DNA from: Lederbergia galactosidilytica
GTDB lineage: Bacteria; Bacillota; Bacilli; Bacillales; Bacillaceae_C
Reading direction: 5' to 3'
Assembly (NCBI RefSeq): GCF_017873565.1
Contig: NZ_JAGGKH010000010.1
Location: forward strand, 124,001 to 188,000
Length of the DNA stretch: 64,000 bases
A program made the translations under genes and the position numbers. Under the pieces are notes generated by a model. It was not told the DNA's origin and did not search any database. It saw only the letters and a program-made list of their open reading frames with translations. Positions within the stretch are counted from its first letter, which is position 1. Each line of letters opens with the position of its first letter. Positions 31,413 through 41,577 of the stretch are shown here, in pieces.

Positions 31413-32483
31413 TTATTCTTCCACACTCTCGAGCTTTTTCGATTGATCTTCAATGATCAAGGTATCAATTACTTCATCCAGCTTCCCTTCTAGAATTTGA
31501 TCTAACTTTTGGATCGTCAAACCAATTCTATGATCTGTTACTCGATTTTGCGGGAAATTGTAAGTACGAATTCGTTCAGAACGATCTCCAGAACCTACGG
31601 CTGATTTCCGGTTGGCATCATATTCTGCTTGGACTTCCTGTTGGAATTTATCATAAATACGAGCACGTAAAACTTTCATCGCTTTTTCTTTATTTTTAAT
31701 TTGTGACTTTTCATCCTGACAAGAGACCACAATCCCTGTCGGAATATGTGTTAAACGTACAGCTGACATAGTAGTGTTAACACTTTGTCCCCCTGGTCCA
31801 CTAGAAGCGAAAGTATCGACACGAATATCTTTTTCATGTATATCTACTTCCACCTCTTCTGCTTCTGGAAGAACAGCTACTGTCGATGTAGATGTATGAA
31901 TTCGTCCACCTGATTCCGTTTCAGGAACACGTTGAACTCGATGAGCTCCATTCTCATATTTTAATTTCGAGAAAGCGCCATTCCCTGAAATCATAAAGAT
32001 AATTTCTTTAAAACCTCCAAGGCCGGTTGAATGAGATTCAATCACGTCCGTTTTCCAGCCTTGCGCCTCTGCATAACGGCTATACATCCGATACAAGTCA
32101 CCTGCAAATAATGCTGCCTCATCCCCGCCAGCAGCCCCACGAATTTCCATAATGACGTTTTTATCATCATTTGGATCTTTTGGAATAAGAAGGATTTTCA
32201 ATCGTTCTTCCAAGCTGCCAAGCCTTTCTTGAAGCTCATTGACTTCTTCTTTGACCATTTCTCTCATATCATCATCTAGTTTGTCATCTAACATGTCTTT
32301 AGCATCTTGATATTCTTCTTGTGCTGTTTTGTATTCTCGGTATACTTCAACTGTTTCTGCAATACTGGATTGTTCTTTTGAGTATTCCCTTAATTTATCA
32401 GAATCACTAACTACTTCTGGATCACTTAATAACTCATTTAACTTCTCATATCGTTCTTCAACAGATTGCAATTTATCAAACAT
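31413..32483 (-). CDS. prfA: peptide chain release factor 1
   Basis: Recognises UAA and UAG and releases the peptide. From the ATG at 32483 (GAGGTG six bases upstream; the GTG three codons earlier overlaps the site) it is 356 aa. The codon-recognition tripeptide region reads [10 protein letters not shown] (PET at 187-189, RF1 type), and GGQ is at 231-233 in [12 protein letters not shown]. It has no programmed frameshift, as expected for RF1. Operon with tdk upstream and prmC downstream. Confidence 0.97.
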   Translation of the reverse strand: MFDKLQSVEERYEKLNELLSDPEVVSDSDKLREYSKEQSSIAETVEVYREYKTAQEEYQDAKDMLDDKLDDDMREMVKEEVNELQERLGSLEERLKILLIPKDPNDDKNVIMEIRGAAGGDEAALFAGDLYRMYSRYAEAQGWKTDVIESHSTGLGGFKEIIFMISGNGAFSKLKYENGAHRVQRVPETESGGRIHTSTSTVAVLPEAEEVEVDIHEKDIRVDTFASSGPGGQSVNTTMSAVRLTHIPTGIVVSCQDEKSQIKNKEKAMKVLRARIYDKFQQEVQAEYDANRKSAVGSGDRSERIRTYNFPQNRVTDHRIGLTIQKLDQILEGKLDEVIDTLIIEDQSKKLESVEE

Positions 32484-32622
32484 GTTTTTCACCTCAAAAA
32501 TTGGCTTCCATGATTACTATAATATAACGTTGACCTGGTTCAAAGCAAACCATTCCACGGAAAAACCGAATTCGGCTGCTGTTTCCCAACATCATAACGT
32601 CCATATTCTTTCATTTTAGTGA

Positions 32623-33252
32623 CTAGATAGTCTCTTCCTGATTTTCAAGTGCTCGGTTATATGTAGGTGAGGATTGTTTTGAAGGAACTTCATGATGATG
32701 GCGACAGCGTGCTTCATAGGCCTCAGCAGCACCTACCATAATAGTTGGATCTTCATAATAAGCCGGTTTGCCATTAATTAACCGTTGGGTACGACTAGCA
32801 GGTGAACCACATACTACGCAAACAGCTTGAAGCTTGGTTACTTGCTCAGCGATCGCCATTAATTTAGGCATTGGTCCAAATGGCTCTCCGCGAAAATCCT
32901 GGTCTAATCCGGCAATAATAATCCGATGACCTTGGTTTGCTAATTGTTGTACAATCGGCACTAAACTCTCATCAAAAAACTGTGCCTCATCAATTGCAAT
33001 CACATCTGTACCTTCATCAATTCTGCGAAGTATATCTGTAGGAGACATGATCGTTTCCGCCATAATTGCTGTTCCATTATGAGAGACTACTTCGCTTATG
33101 CTATAGCGATCATCTAATTGAGGTTTAAACACAAGAACAGTTTGATTGGCAAATATCGTTCTGCGCACGCGACGGATTAGTTCCTCTGATTTCCCTGAGA
33201 ACATGCTTCCGCAAACAACCTCTATCCAGCCTAATTGCTTCATCATTTCCAT
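32623..33252 (-). CDS. tdk: thymidine kinase
   Basis: Phosphorylates thymidine to dTMP in nucleoside salvage. The 209-aa type II enzyme has Walker [11 protein letters not shown] at residues 15-24, the DEAQFFDE segment, and zinc-binding cysteines (CVVCG and, further on, C in EARCRHHH). GGAGGAG lies about 10 bases before the ATG. The neighbourhood rpmE-tdk-prfA is standard. Confidence 0.96.
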   Translation of the reverse strand: MEMMKQLGWIEVVCGSMFSGKSEELIRRVRRTIFANQTVLVFKPQLDDRYSISEVVSHNGTAIMAETIMSPTDILRRIDEGTDVIAIDEAQFFDESLVPIVQQLANQGHRIIIAGLDQDFRGEPFGPMPKLMAIAEQVTKLQAVCVVCGSPASRTQRLINGKPAYYEDPTIMVGAAEAYEARCRHHHEVPSKQSSPTYNRALENQEETI

Positions 33253-33354
33253 GAAGTTAAAACTCCTCCCTCTTCAGCAACTAAAGCACTCTTATTAGTA
33301 TTATGATTAAAGTTGCTTTTTCGTTTCTATGTTATTCTTTTCATTTTTTAGCAT

Positions 33355-33392
33355 TAAAAAAACAGGCAAAGGTACTTGCCTGTTTTTTAATC
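33355..33392 (-). terminator. rpmE terminator
   Basis: AACAGGCAAGTA-CCTT-TGCCTGTTTTTTT: a strong stem and T run, 9 bp after the rpmE stop. The plus strand also has a T run, but no plus-strand gene enters here. Confidence 0.9.
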
Positions 33393-33400
33393 TACAGCTC

Positions 33401-33607
33401 TTATTTTTGTTTAAGGCCGTATTTTTTATTGAATCGGTCAATACGTCCATCTGCAGAAGCAAATTTTTGACGTCCTGTGTAGAATGGATGACATTCTGAG
33501 CAAATTTCAACTCGTACTGCGTCTTTTACAGAACCACTTTCAAATTCGTTTCCACATGCACATTTAACCATAACTTTTTTATATTCTGGATGAATTCCTG
33601 CTTTCAT
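33401..33607 (-). CDS. rpmE: 50S ribosomal protein L31, zinc (type A) form
   Basis: A 68-aa large-subunit protein bridging the two ribosomal subunits. Cys16, Cys18, Cys36 and Cys39 (CACG and CSECH) form the zinc site that distinguishes the type A paralogue from zinc-free L31B made under Zur control. A GGAGCTG site precedes the ATG. The 228-bp upstream leader has no obvious fold I can defend. Confidence 0.97.
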   Translation of the reverse strand: MKAGIHPEYKKVMVKCACGNEFESGSVKDAVRVEICSECHPFYTGRQKFASADGRIDRFNKKYGLKQK

Positions 33608-33835
33608 TCTTTTCAGCTCCTTATGCCCTGAATCATTTGCTGAAACAGAGTTAAATTACAATCCGAAAAACTTGTGTTCATATTATGCAATAAAAACACA
33701 TTTTTTATTATATCAACACTGCATTTAGAATGCAATTATTTTCGACGAATTTCTATTGGAAACAATTTCTCTACTATCAAAGTAATGCTTCCATTAAGGA
33801 AATGAGAATTATATTTTAACTGAAAAACATATGAT

Positions 33836-35119
33836 TTACACTAATGTTTTATTGTTTGTCCGTGTTTTTAATTCTTCAGTAAGCATATTAAAGAACTCCT
33901 CATTCGTTTTAGACTTCTTCAATTTGCGCATGAATTTTTCCATAAAATCCGGTGTATCTGACATCGCTTTACGCAATTTCCAAAGTTTATCCAATTGCTC
34001 CTTTGGAATAAGTAGTTCTTCTTTTCTTGTTCCAGAACGATGAAGGTCAATGGCAGGGAATATTCTTCTTTCTGCCAGCGAGCGATCCAGATGCAACTCT
34101 AAGTTTCCTGTACCTTTAAACTCTTCATAAATAACATCGTCCATTCTTGAGCCTGTATCGACAAGTGCAGTTGCTAGAATGGTTAAACTTCCACCCTCTT
34201 CAATATTTCGTGCCGCGCCAAAGAAGCGTTTCGGACGGTGAAATGCAGCAGGATCTATCCCCCCCGAGAGAGTTCGTCCACTTGGCGGGATCACTAAGTT
34301 ATAGGCACGGGCCAATCGTGTAATACTATCCATCAAAATGACTACATCTCGCCGATGCTCCACTAGTCGCATTGCTCTTTCTAATACCAGCTCTGCTACT
34401 TTAATATGATTTTCCGGTACCTCGTCAAATGTCGAACTAACCACATCAGCATCAACCGAACGTTCAATATCAGTTACTTCTTCAGGCCGTTCATCTATCA
34501 ATAATACAATTAACTCTGCTTCCGGGTGATTGGTTGTAATAGAATTGGCAATCGACTTCAATAGCATTGTTTTTCCTGCTTTCGGTGGAGCAACAATTAA
34601 GCCCCGTTGACCAAAACCTACAGGTGAAACCAAATCCATGATTCTTGTTGATAGATTGCTTGGGGTCGTTTCCAATTTTATCTGACGGTCAGGATAAAGA
34701 GGAGTAAGCGCAGGGAAATGAACGCGTTCCTTTGAACTTTCAGGGTCTTCTCCATTGACCGCTTCGACATGAAGCAATCCAAAATAACGTTCGTTTTCTT
34801 TCGGAGGCCGAACTTTACCGGAGACTTTATCACCATTTCTTAAATCGAAACGACGAATTTGCGAAGCTGAAATATAAATATCTTCTGAGCTAGCTGTATA
34901 ATTAATCGGCCTTAGAAAACCAAACCCCTCAGATTGAATAATTTCCAAAACACCTTCCATAAAGAAAAAGCCTTCTCGTTCAGCACGAGCCTTCAAAATT
35001 GAAAAAATCAATTCTTTTTTTGTTAACTTACTGTAATAAGAAATTTTATATTCCTTAGCTAATTCATATAATTCTTTTAACTTCATATCCTCAAGTAAGG
35101 AAATATTTAAATCCGCCAT
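33836..35119 (-). CDS. rho: transcription termination factor Rho
   Basis: A hexameric RNA-dependent ATPase that ends untranslated transcripts. The 427-aa protein has the N-terminal RNA-binding CSD-like domain (EGFGFLR at 65-71), Walker A APPKAGKT at 177-184, the Q-loop/R-loop region and the C-terminal motor. The spacing and length match B. subtilis Rho; there is no large insertion of the actinobacterial type. The ribosome site is weak (GTGTGGTG). Confidence 0.97.
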   Translation of the reverse strand: MADLNISLLEDMKLKELYELAKEYKISYYSKLTKKELIFSILKARAEREGFFFMEGVLEIIQSEGFGFLRPINYTASSEDIYISASQIRRFDLRNGDKVSGKVRPPKENERYFGLLHVEAVNGEDPESSKERVHFPALTPLYPDRQIKLETTPSNLSTRIMDLVSPVGFGQRGLIVAPPKAGKTMLLKSIANSITTNHPEAELIVLLIDERPEEVTDIERSVDADVVSSTFDEVPENHIKVAELVLERAMRLVEHRRDVVILMDSITRLARAYNLVIPPSGRTLSGGIDPAAFHRPKRFFGAARNIEEGGSLTILATALVDTGSRMDDVIYEEFKGTGNLELHLDRSLAERRIFPAIDLHRSGTRKEELLIPKEQLDKLWKLRKAMSDTPDFMEKFMRKLKKSKTNEEFFNMLTEELKTRTNNKTLV

Positions 35120-35301
35120 TATGACACCACACTTTTTTAATTTCGAAAAATATTAAAAATAATAAAGACAAATACAACGATTCATTCAACTCATAAAATA
35201 ATACTCTTGTTGATATATGGGAAGGATGCTAGTTAGCTACACAATGAAGAGTAGGATGCTTTGAAGATGTCTCTATATTACACGGAATTGGTAAAACTTG
35301 C

Positions 35302-35340
35302 AAAGGGAGTCTTTTTCATACCTCAGACTCCCCTTTTTAA
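35302..35340 (-). terminator. murAB terminator
   Basis: AAAGGGGAGTCTGAGG pairs with GACTCCCTTT across a short loop; AT-rich flanks on both strands. It lies between murAB and rho, about 130 bp after the murAB stop. Confidence 0.7.
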
Positions 35341-35467
35341 TGACTATTTATACTCTATATATTCAATTTCATGCATTCTTTTTAATAACTTATGCGTTTT
35401 AAGGATGAGCGACAAAGTTCATCACTTCCTATAGTAAGGAACGCCAACTATCTCAAGTTATATAGAC

Positions 35468-36754
35468 CTATGCGTTCTTTATTTGTTCCATTTCTTCTTC
35501 TGACATTTTCTCACGCCAAATGGTTGCACCAAGTCCATTTAACTTTTCGACCAATCCACTATATCCACGGTCGATATGCTCTAGACCTGATACCTCTGTA
35601 ACCCCATCAGCAAGTAAGCCAGCAATAACCAAAGCGGCACCAGCCCGAAGATCGGATGCCTTTACTTTTGCACCTTGTAATTCAGACGGACCATTAATAA
35701 TAGCCGAACGGCCTTCTACTTTGATATTTGCATTCATCCGTCTTAATTCATCAATATGCTTAAATCGTCCAGAATAAATTGTGTCAGTTACAATGGAGGA
35801 ACCTTCAGCCTTTGTTAATAGAACCGTTAATGGTTGTTGTAAATCTGTCGGAAAACCAGGATAGACAAGAGTTTTAATATCAATCGGCTTAAACTTATCT
35901 CCCTTACCAATAAAGATTTGATCATCTCCAACATCTACTTGAACGCCCATTTCTCGCAATTTGGCTGTTAAAGATTCCAGGTGATGAGGAATCACATTAT
36001 CAATAAGGACTCCCTCGCCTACTGCTGAAGCCAAAATCATGTATGTACCTGCTTCAATACGGTCAGGTATAATTGTATGGCGACAACCATTTAATGTTTC
36101 CACACCATCGATTCGGATGACATCTGTCCCCGCGCCTTTGATTTTCGCTCCCATATTTGTTAGAAGTGTTGCTACGTCAATAATTTCTGGTTCTTTAGCT
36201 GCATTTTCAATAATAGTACGTCCTTTTGCTTTGACAGCAGCCAACATAATATTAATAGTTGCTCCAACACTAACAACGTCTAGATAAATGCGTGAACCAC
36301 GAAGCTCATCTGCCCGTAAATAAATAGCCCCTTGTTCGTTTGTAACTTTTGCTCCAAGGGATTCAAAGCCTTTTATATGTTGATCAATGGGACGCGGTCC
36401 TAAATGACACCCACCTGGAAGACCAATTACAGCCTTTTTGAATCTCCCCAGCATTGCTCCCATCATATAATAAGAAGCTCTTAATTTTTTCACCTTTCCA
36501 TTTGGTAAAGGCATTGAGACCATATTCGTAGGATCTACCGTCATAATTCCCTGATCAAATTGAACACCGCCCCCAATTTCTTCGAGCAATGCCTTTAAAG
36601 TATGAACATCTGAAATATCAGGTAGGCCCTCTATTGTCACAGGCGACTCAGCCAAGAGTGTCGCAGGGATCAAGGCAACGGCGCTATTTTTAGCCCCACT
36701 TACTTTAATCGTACCTTTTAAAGGATAACCACCTGCAATTTTAAGCTTTTCCAT
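35468..36754 (-). CDS. murAB: UDP-N-acetylglucosamine 1-carboxyvinyltransferase MurAB (MurZ type)
   Basis: Second MurA isozyme of the window, 428 aa, catalysing the same PEP transfer to UDP-GlcNAc as MurAA. GAKN at 20-23 and the fosfomycin-reactive Cys116 in [11 protein letters not shown] are intact. The position between rho and fbaA marks it as murAB/murZ; low-G+C Gram-positives commonly keep both forms. In B. subtilis glpX lies between rho and murAB and ywjH between murAB and fbaA; both are missing here. AAAGGA precedes the ATG. Confidence 0.95.
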   Translation of the reverse strand: MEKLKIAGGYPLKGTIKVSGAKNSAVALIPATLLAESPVTIEGLPDISDVHTLKALLEEIGGGVQFDQGIMTVDPTNMVSMPLPNGKVKKLRASYYMMGAMLGRFKKAVIGLPGGCHLGPRPIDQHIKGFESLGAKVTNEQGAIYLRADELRGSRIYLDVVSVGATINIMLAAVKAKGRTIIENAAKEPEIIDVATLLTNMGAKIKGAGTDVIRIDGVETLNGCRHTIIPDRIEAGTYMILASAVGEGVLIDNVIPHHLESLTAKLREMGVQVDVGDDQIFIGKGDKFKPIDIKTLVYPGFPTDLQQPLTVLLTKAEGSSIVTDTIYSGRFKHIDELRRMNANIKVEGRSAIINGPSELQGAKVKASDLRAGAALVIAGLLADGVTEVSGLEHIDRGYSGLVEKLNGLGATIWREKMSEEEMEQIKNA

Positions 36755-36780
36755 CTTAGTCGTCCTTTCTCACGATTAAT

Positions 36781-36911
36781 AAGGATCAAAGGCTAATTTC
36801 GCAACATCCTGTTGCAACGCCTTTGTGACCTACATCCTGTAGGCCTAAGGATCAAAGGCTAATTTCGCAACATCCTGTTGCATGCCTTTGGGACCTGCTA
36901 CTTGCAGGTCT
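36781..36911. repeat. two tandem 65-bp AAGGATCAAAGGC repeats
   Basis: AAGGATCAAAGGCTAATTTC then GCAACATCCTGTTGC and GCCTTTGtGACCT occurs twice in direct tandem (36781 and 36846). Each contains the palindrome GCAACA-TCC-TGTTGC and a second small palindrome in the CTACATCCTGTAGG part. A related degenerate copy is upstream of hemQ at 61622-61735. Confidence 0.75.
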
Positions 36912-37314
36912 AGTGTTATATAGTATTATATACGAATTTTGGCGAAACATGTAAAAAAGTAGTAATTTTTAACATTTGTGTAATCAATTCATTATATGAG
37001 GCCCAATTAATAGATTAACTATCTTTTTCTGTAGAACATTAAATAGGAGCGATAACGTTGAAGGAAGGACAATGAAAACCGCCCTTATAACGAGCGGCCA
37101 CCATCGTCAATTCGTTTTCTAAAAATAAGTATAAATGGAGCTAGCCTTTAATCAGTTCTAAGCCCCATCGGGGTTGCGCCATGACGCGCAATTAGCCAAA
37201 GTTCGTTTAAAAACTGATCCAACGAAAAGCACAGTATGTCTCTTCCTCGTATCACCGTTAAAGGTACCCTGTGATTTCGTGTCTAGCTCCTGTTCCTAGC
37301 GTTTTCGGTTTAAA
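36912..37314. other. intergenic region between murAB and fbaA
   Basis: No gene is supported. At about 37136-37297 GGAGCTAG and CTAGCTCC form the ends of a possible further repeat element related to the CCAGCTGCAG family. AT-rich DNA at 36920-37080 may hold the murAB promoter. Confidence 0.4.
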
Positions 37315-38169
37315 TTAAGCTTTTCCAGCGGAACCAAATTCGCGCATTTTACCAATAACAGTTTCTTTAATGGTATCACGTGCTGGTCCAAGATATTTAC
37401 GTGGATCGTAAAGATCTGGATTTTCTGCTAACACTTCACGTACTGTTTTGGCAGAAGAAATTTGGTTTTCTGTATTCACATTAATTTTAGCAGTACCCAA
37501 GGAAATTGCTCTTTGAATATCTTCAGTTGGGATACCTGTACCGCCATGGAGAACTAATGGCATGCCTGTTAATTTTCCGATCTCTTCCATTTCCTTGAAT
37601 CCGAGATTTGGCTCACCTTTGTAAGGTCCATGAACAGAACCTAATGCTGGTGCCAAGCAATCAATACCTGTACGTTCAACCAACTCTGCACATTCTTGTG
37701 AATCAGCATAAATAATGCTTCCTGATACATCATCTTCTTGTCCACCAACAGTACCAAGCTCAGCTTCAACCGATACCCCATGGAAATGCGCAAGTTCTAC
37801 GACCTTAGCGGTTGTTTCAACGTTTTGTTCAAATGGATCGTGAGAAGCATCGATCATTACTGAAGTGAATCCAGCATGGATAGCTTTCGCACATGCTTCA
37901 AAACTAGAACCATGATCTAGATGGATTGCCACAGGTACAGTTGTTCCGTACTCCTCCATTAAGCATTCAACCATTTTCACAACAAATTTAAAGCCACCCA
38001 TATAACGAGCTGCACCCTCAGAAACACCTAGAATAACAGGTGATTTTTCTTCTTCTGCAGCTTGAAGGATTGCTTGTGTATACTCCAAGTTATTAATATT
38101 GAATTGACCTACTGCATATTTTTCTTCTTTTGCTTTATTAAGCATTTCAGTCATAGAAACTAATGGCAT
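37315..38169 (-). CDS. fbaA: class II fructose-bisphosphate aldolase
   Basis: Zinc-dependent aldolase of glycolysis and gluconeogenesis, 284 aa. Metal and substrate residues are visible: HLDHGSSFE with His/Asp near residues 80-87, HGGTGIP with its zinc His, and [16 protein letters not shown] is well placed before the ATG. It is downstream of spo0F; the two are adjacent in B. subtilis as well. Confidence 0.96.
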   Translation of the reverse strand: MPLVSMTEMLNKAKEEKYAVGQFNINNLEYTQAILQAAEEEKSPVILGVSEGAARYMGGFKFVVKMVECLMEEYGTTVPVAIHLDHGSSFEACAKAIHAGFTSVMIDASHDPFEQNVETTAKVVELAHFHGVSVEAELGTVGGQEDDVSGSIIYADSQECAELVERTGIDCLAPALGSVHGPYKGEPNLGFKEMEEIGKLTGMPLVLHGGTGIPTEDIQRAISLGTAKINVNTENQISSAKTVREVLAENPDLYDPRKYLGPARDTIKETVIGKMREFGSAGKA

Positions 38170-38307
38170 TGCTTCTTCCTCCTCTGGGTTAAACTGCGCA
38201 CTGCTGTGCTTTTCTAGGACTATATCCTAAAGGTTAGTTTTCTTCCTTTCCTATCATACCAAATTCACTTATTTATTACCAACGATTTTATTATTGGAAT
38301 AATATAC

Positions 38308-38697
38308 CTAACTTCCTAAATGATCCTCGGTATTGCCTCCAAATAGGTATTCTTTTACCGCCTTACGAACATCTTCAATATCAAACGGTTTAGAAAAGTG
38401 TGCAACAACACCTAATTTCTGGGCACTTTTTATCATTTCATGTTCCCCATATGCCGTCATTATGATAACTCCAATACCAGCATCCATCTTTTTCATTTCG
38501 GCTAATATTTCCGGGCCACTCATGCCGGGAATTTTCATATCTAATAATACGAGGTCTGGATTATGCTCTTCTGTGATGGATAGCGCCTCTGGTCCATTGG
38601 CAGCTTGATAGATTTGATATCCCTCTTTTTGTAAAATTTCATTTAGCAAAATGCGAATACCAAATTGATCGTCGACAATTAATATTTTTTTTGTCAT
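38308..38697 (-). CDS. spo0F: phosphorelay response regulator Spo0F
   Basis: A single-domain response regulator that passes phosphate from the sporulation kinases to Spo0B. The 129-aa receiver shows Asp9/Asp10, the phosphoacceptor Asp53 in LLDMKIPG, Thr81 in MTAYGE and Lys103 in FSKPFD. No output domain follows. AGAGGGAG precedes the ATG. It is divergent from ywjG; I could not find clear Spo0A boxes in the 148-bp gap. Confidence 0.95.
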   Translation of the reverse strand: MTKKILIVDDQFGIRILLNEILQKEGYQIYQAANGPEALSITEEHNPDLVLLDMKIPGMSGPEILAEMKKMDAGIGVIIMTAYGEHEMIKSAQKLGVVAHFSKPFDIEDVRKAVKEYLFGGNTEDHLGS

Positions 38698-38805
38698 TTA
38701 ATCTCCCTCTCCATATTTTCACTTAAGATATTAAGATATAAATTCAGTAACACTTGATAGTATTCTATGTTTATTTTACTTAGTCCTTCAAAAATCCCCT
38801 TTTTT

Positions 38806-38827
38806 CCGAGCGGTCGGCTTTTTTTCT
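38806..38827. terminator. short GC-rich hairpin between spo0F and ywjG
   Basis: CCGA-GCGG-TCGG with T runs on its plus-strand 3-prime side (GGCTTTTTTTC) and 5-prime side. It lies upstream of ywjG, so it would terminate or attenuate plus-strand transcription before that gene. Confidence 0.4.
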
Positions 38828-38881
38828 TCATATTTCAACAGTATAATGGGAAAAGGAATAGGGAAAGGAGCAAATTTTAGC

Positions 38882-39400
38882 ATGCAGAAAATGTTTACTA
38901 CCCAATTATCAGGACTTTTCAACCGAATTATGGATAAGGAAGCTTATTCAATCGAAGATGGAGCGAGACTATTAGCGCAAGCTTCTGCGGGAGAAGGAGT
39001 CATTTATATAAAAGGCTTTGGAGAAATGGAAGGTGTTGTGATCGAAGCAACCCATGGTCAAGAAGCTTTACAAAATGTCCAAGTTTTAAAAGATCCCACT
39101 GAACTTAAAGCAACTGACCGTGTTTTACTTTTCACACGTTTCTCCGATGATCAGGAGGCTAACCAATTAGCGGAACAGCTTCAAGAAAATGATATACCCT
39201 TTGTAGCTGTTTCTGGTATCAAAAAGGTAGATAGCCAACAGCTTCAAGATTTAGCGGATGTTCATATAAACACTTATGTAATAAAACCATTAATCCCCAA
39301 TGAAGATGGAGAGAGAGTCGGATTCCCCTCTTTATTAGGAGGCCTATATATTTACACCTCTATTAAGTTTGTATTAGACGAGATCTTGTCCGAATACTAA
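38882..39400 (+). CDS. DUF2529 family protein YwjG
   Basis: A 172-aa cytoplasmic protein of unknown function, SIS-like in appearance (ARLLAQASAGEGVIYIKGFGEMEGV, TDRVLLFTRFSDDQEANQLAEQL). The ATG at 38882 has AAAGGAG 11 bases upstream and gives the length usual for YwjG; an upstream in-frame ATG at 38846 is not supported. It is divergent from spo0F and convergent with rpoE. Confidence 0.82.
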   Translation: MQKMFTTQLSGLFNRIMDKEAYSIEDGARLLAQASAGEGVIYIKGFGEMEGVVIEATHGQEALQNVQVLKDPTELKATDRVLLFTRFSDDQEANQLAEQLQENDIPFVAVSGIKKVDSQQLQDLADVHINTYVIKPLIPNEDGERVGFPSLLGGLYIYTSIKFVLDEILSEY

Positions 39401-39524
39401 GAAAAAGCGAAAGGCATTTGGTTTAAGGGATAGCTAAGTACGCGATTTCCAGTCGTAGCACCGGTCAGGATGGAACCTCTTGCTGCCTCCTAAATGGGCA
39501 AATTCCCCCATTCCTTATCCTATA

Positions 39525-39580
39525 AAAACAGCCATTTTTGCGCAAACTCATTGAACAAAAATGGCTGTTTTGAATTTTTT
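39525..39580 (+). terminator. ywjG terminator
   Basis: AAAACAGCCATTTTTG pairs perfectly with CAAAAATGGCTGTTTT across a 15-base loop and is followed by GAATTTTTT on the plus strand. Confidence 0.8.
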
Positions 39581-39584
39581 ATTC

Positions 39585-39894
39585 ATAATTACTTTTAAGC
39601 AACAATAAAATAATGGGTATGTTGGACGGAAGTTAAGAAATTGGCCTTGTTTGAACCAAGGTCGATTTTGCGATTTCAACATTTCAACGAGACGTAACTC
39701 TAGACTAAAGTCAGAGTAAATAATCCCATTTTTCTGATTGGCATTATTAATTTCATATGACGCCAATGACGTTCACCAATTAATTCCTCACCATATATTA
39801 TAAGCCTTTGATCCTTTAATATCTTTAATGGTATCGACCTACATGATTGGCAAGAGTTAAGGTAGTAAGCCCCTCCTATTTCCTTTAAAAACAA
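39585..39894 (-). pseudogene. possible degraded coding remnant between rpoE and ywjG
   Basis: Two overlapping minus-strand frames, 39700-39894 (containing SCQSCRSIPLKILKD) and 39548-39766 (containing SYEINNANQKNGIIYSDFSL), could be one protein split by a frameshift near 39766. Neither has a convincing start, and the second runs into the ywjG terminator. I do not recognise the product. This is the place where B. subtilis has pyrG, but the fragments do not look like CTP synthase. It may be chance. Confidence 0.25.
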
Positions 39895-39928
39895 AAACGT
39901 CCCACTACAATTGTGCAGTTGGAACGTG
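39888..39928 (-). terminator. rpoE terminator
   Basis: CGTTCCAACTGC-ACAAT-TGTAGTGGGACG, an imperfect stem, followed by TTTTTGTTTTTAAA on the minus strand, about 75 bp after the rpoE stop. Confidence 0.75.
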
Positions 39929-40002
39929 TTGGGTTATAAAAAACAGTCCTTATTCAGGAGCTCAAAAAATATTACTTAATAATTTTAGGGAAGTCAGATG
40001 GA

Positions 40003-40557
40003 TTATTCCTCTTCCTCTTCCTCTTCTTCTTCCTCTTCTTCCTCATCATCATCTAAATCATAGTCTTTATCATCATCTTCAAGAAGATCGTCGTCGAATT
40101 CATCGTCTTCTTCAAATTCCTCTTCCCGTAGGGCTTCAAGGCTTTCATCCTCTTCCTCTTCCTCATCATCGAGAAGGTCTTCATCTTCTAGATCATAATC
40201 AAGTTCCTCTTCTTCCAAATCCTCAAGTAGTTCATCTTCATCTTTCGCTTTTTTCGCTTTCTTTTTCTTCTTAGGCTTTGTTGGCATAACAACCTCTTCA
40301 TCGATTTGATCAATAGGATACCATTCGCGAAGTCCCCAACGATTCTCACCAAGTGTCATAAATCTTCCATCTATATTTAAATCTGTATAAAACTGAACCA
40401 TTTTCTCTCGCATTTCATCTTTGGATAAACCTAAATTGGCACCCATCTCATCGATTAAATCCTGGAAAGAAATTGCTTCCCCTCTCGCTTCAAAAATTTG
40501 AAAAGCAAGCTCAATAAGTGACATCTCCTGTAATTCTTCCTTAGATTGTTGCAACAT
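40003..40557 (-). CDS. rpoE: RNA polymerase delta subunit RpoE
   Basis: A Gram-positive-specific RNA polymerase accessory subunit that lowers non-specific nucleic-acid binding and speeds recycling. The 184-aa protein has the N-terminal HARE-HTH domain (residues 10-90; GENRWGLREWYPIDQIDEE) and then a basic patch KPKKKKKAKKAK (about 94-105) before an extremely acidic Asp/Glu tail that ends in eleven or more glutamates. The basic-then-acidic order is typical. AAAGGGAG precedes the ATG. pyrG, its usual downstream neighbour, is absent. Confidence 0.96.
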   Translation of the reverse strand: MLQQSKEELQEMSLIELAFQIFEARGEAISFQDLIDEMGANLGLSKDEMREKMVQFYTDLNIDGRFMTLGENRWGLREWYPIDQIDEEVVMPTKPKKKKKAKKAKDEDELLEDLEEEELDYDLEDEDLLDDEEEEEDESLEALREEEFEEDDEFDDDLLEDDDKDYDLDDDEEEEEEEEEEEEE

Positions 40558-40689
40558 TGGAAATTCGCTCCCTTTATATTATTTATAACCTTTATAAACA
40601 TATCTACAGCAAGAAATCTTTTAGTGCAGATTTCTCCCTGACAGGCATTTATTCTTCTTTGCCTAGCTATTTTAAGACTTTTGCTTACG

Positions 40690-40935
40690 ATAAGTCAACA
40701 GGGTATCAGTTAGAACAGCGTTGCGCCTGAACGGCGCGTCCTAGCTGTTCAGCTTTACTATAAAAATATGTATGTCGCTGAACAGTCGCTTCCGCTTTTC
40801 TTTGTCCAGCTGCAGCTCCTAGCGACTAGCAAATTTACGCCTTCCTCCTACGATAAGTCAACATCGGCTCATGCTTCGCCGTGTTTCCTTTATCTCGTCA
40901 GAAGTCTCTAAATTTGTATGTCGCTGAACAGTCGC
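40690..40935. repeat. TTCCGCTTTTCT-family repeats, first part
   Basis: Contains TACGATAAGTCAACAG, GTATGTCGCTGAACAGTCGC, CTTCCGCTTTTCTTTGTCCAGC and CTACGATAAGTCAACATCGG, all shared with the tandem repeats after pbpG at 53799-54286. No ORF. Confidence 0.65.
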
Positions 40936-41183
40936 TTCCGCTTTTCTTTGTCCAGCTGCAGACGGCAGGGGCTCGGGGTCAAATAACCCTGAACCTATCA
41001 AGGGTAAATTCGCCCTTTCTAGGTTCAGGAACATTTGCCTGTCGCCCCTAAACGCCGTCTTCCGCTTTTCTTTGTCCAGCTACGGACGGCAGGGGCTCGG
41101 GGTCAAATAACCCTGAACCTATCAAGGGTAAATTCGCCCTTTCTAGGTTCAGGAACATTTGCCTGTCGCCCCTAAACGCCGTC
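40936..41183. repeat. two 124-bp near-identical tandem repeats with hairpin core
   Basis: Units begin TTCCGCTTTTCTTTGTCCAG at 40936 and 41060, and the next unit start is truncated at 41184. Each contains CCTGAACCTA...TAGGTTCAGG and GGCAGGGGC...GCCCCTAAACGCC, nested inverted repeats that would fold into one long hairpin. The two copies differ at only about two positions, so the duplication is recent. Confidence 0.8.
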
Positions 41184-41241
41184 TTCCGCTTTTCTCATTA
41201 TAAACAATTTAAATTCATTTATGCTACTGTTTTCCCATTTA

Positions 41242-41460
41242 TTATTGTTTTTTGTGATGATCTCCATTTTTTACTGAATTTCCCACTTCTTCCTTTTCAG
41301 ATGTGGATTGGATTTTATGTACTAAAAAGAATAAAAAAATGGATGCTAGCAGAAATGGAATGGCCCCTAACGAGTTTTGATAAAGGAAAAAGCTGGCAAC
41401 TAAGAATAGACTACCGACAATTATAAAAAGTACCATTTTCATACATCCACATCCTGTCAT
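41242..41460 (-). CDS. small membrane protein, function unknown
   Basis: A 72-aa protein with two hydrophobic segments (about residues 9-26 and 30-46) and a charged C terminus (STSEKEEVGNSVKNGDHHKKQ). I do not recognise a family. The start is uncertain: ATG at 41460 has no ribosome site, while ATG at 41442 (MKMVLFIIVG) has AGGA nine bases before it and would give 66 aa. It sits between ywjF and rpoE, with terminators on its upstream side, so it is probably transcribed alone. Confidence 0.55.
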   Translation of the reverse strand: MTGCGCMKMVLFIIVGSLFLVASFFLYQNSLGAIPFLLASIFLFFLVHKIQSTSEKEEVGNSVKNGDHHKKQ

Positions 41461-41495
41461 CAAGGTTTGTTCAGTAGCTTTTTAATAAAAAAGTT

Positions 41496-41530
41496 AAAAA
41501 TAGATAGGGGTGTTATCCCTATCTATTTTT
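41496..41530 (-). terminator. hairpin AAAAATAGATAGGG
   Basis: AAAAATAGATAGGG-ATAACAC-CCCTATCTATTTTT with T run, symmetrical, so potentially bidirectional. It separates ywjF from the small membrane protein gene. Confidence 0.75.
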
Positions 41531-41577
41531 ACATATTTAGAAGACTTTTTCCTCTTATTTATCCCGGATCACCAAAT

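Noticed and set aside
31413-32483. Programmed frameshift of a release factor
   Set aside because: This is RF1, which does not use it; the frame is continuous. The frameshift is a feature of RF2.
40003-40050. Poly-glutamate run at the end of rpoE as a sequencing artefact
   Set aside because: Delta subunits normally end in long acidic runs; the frame is intact and the stop is in place.
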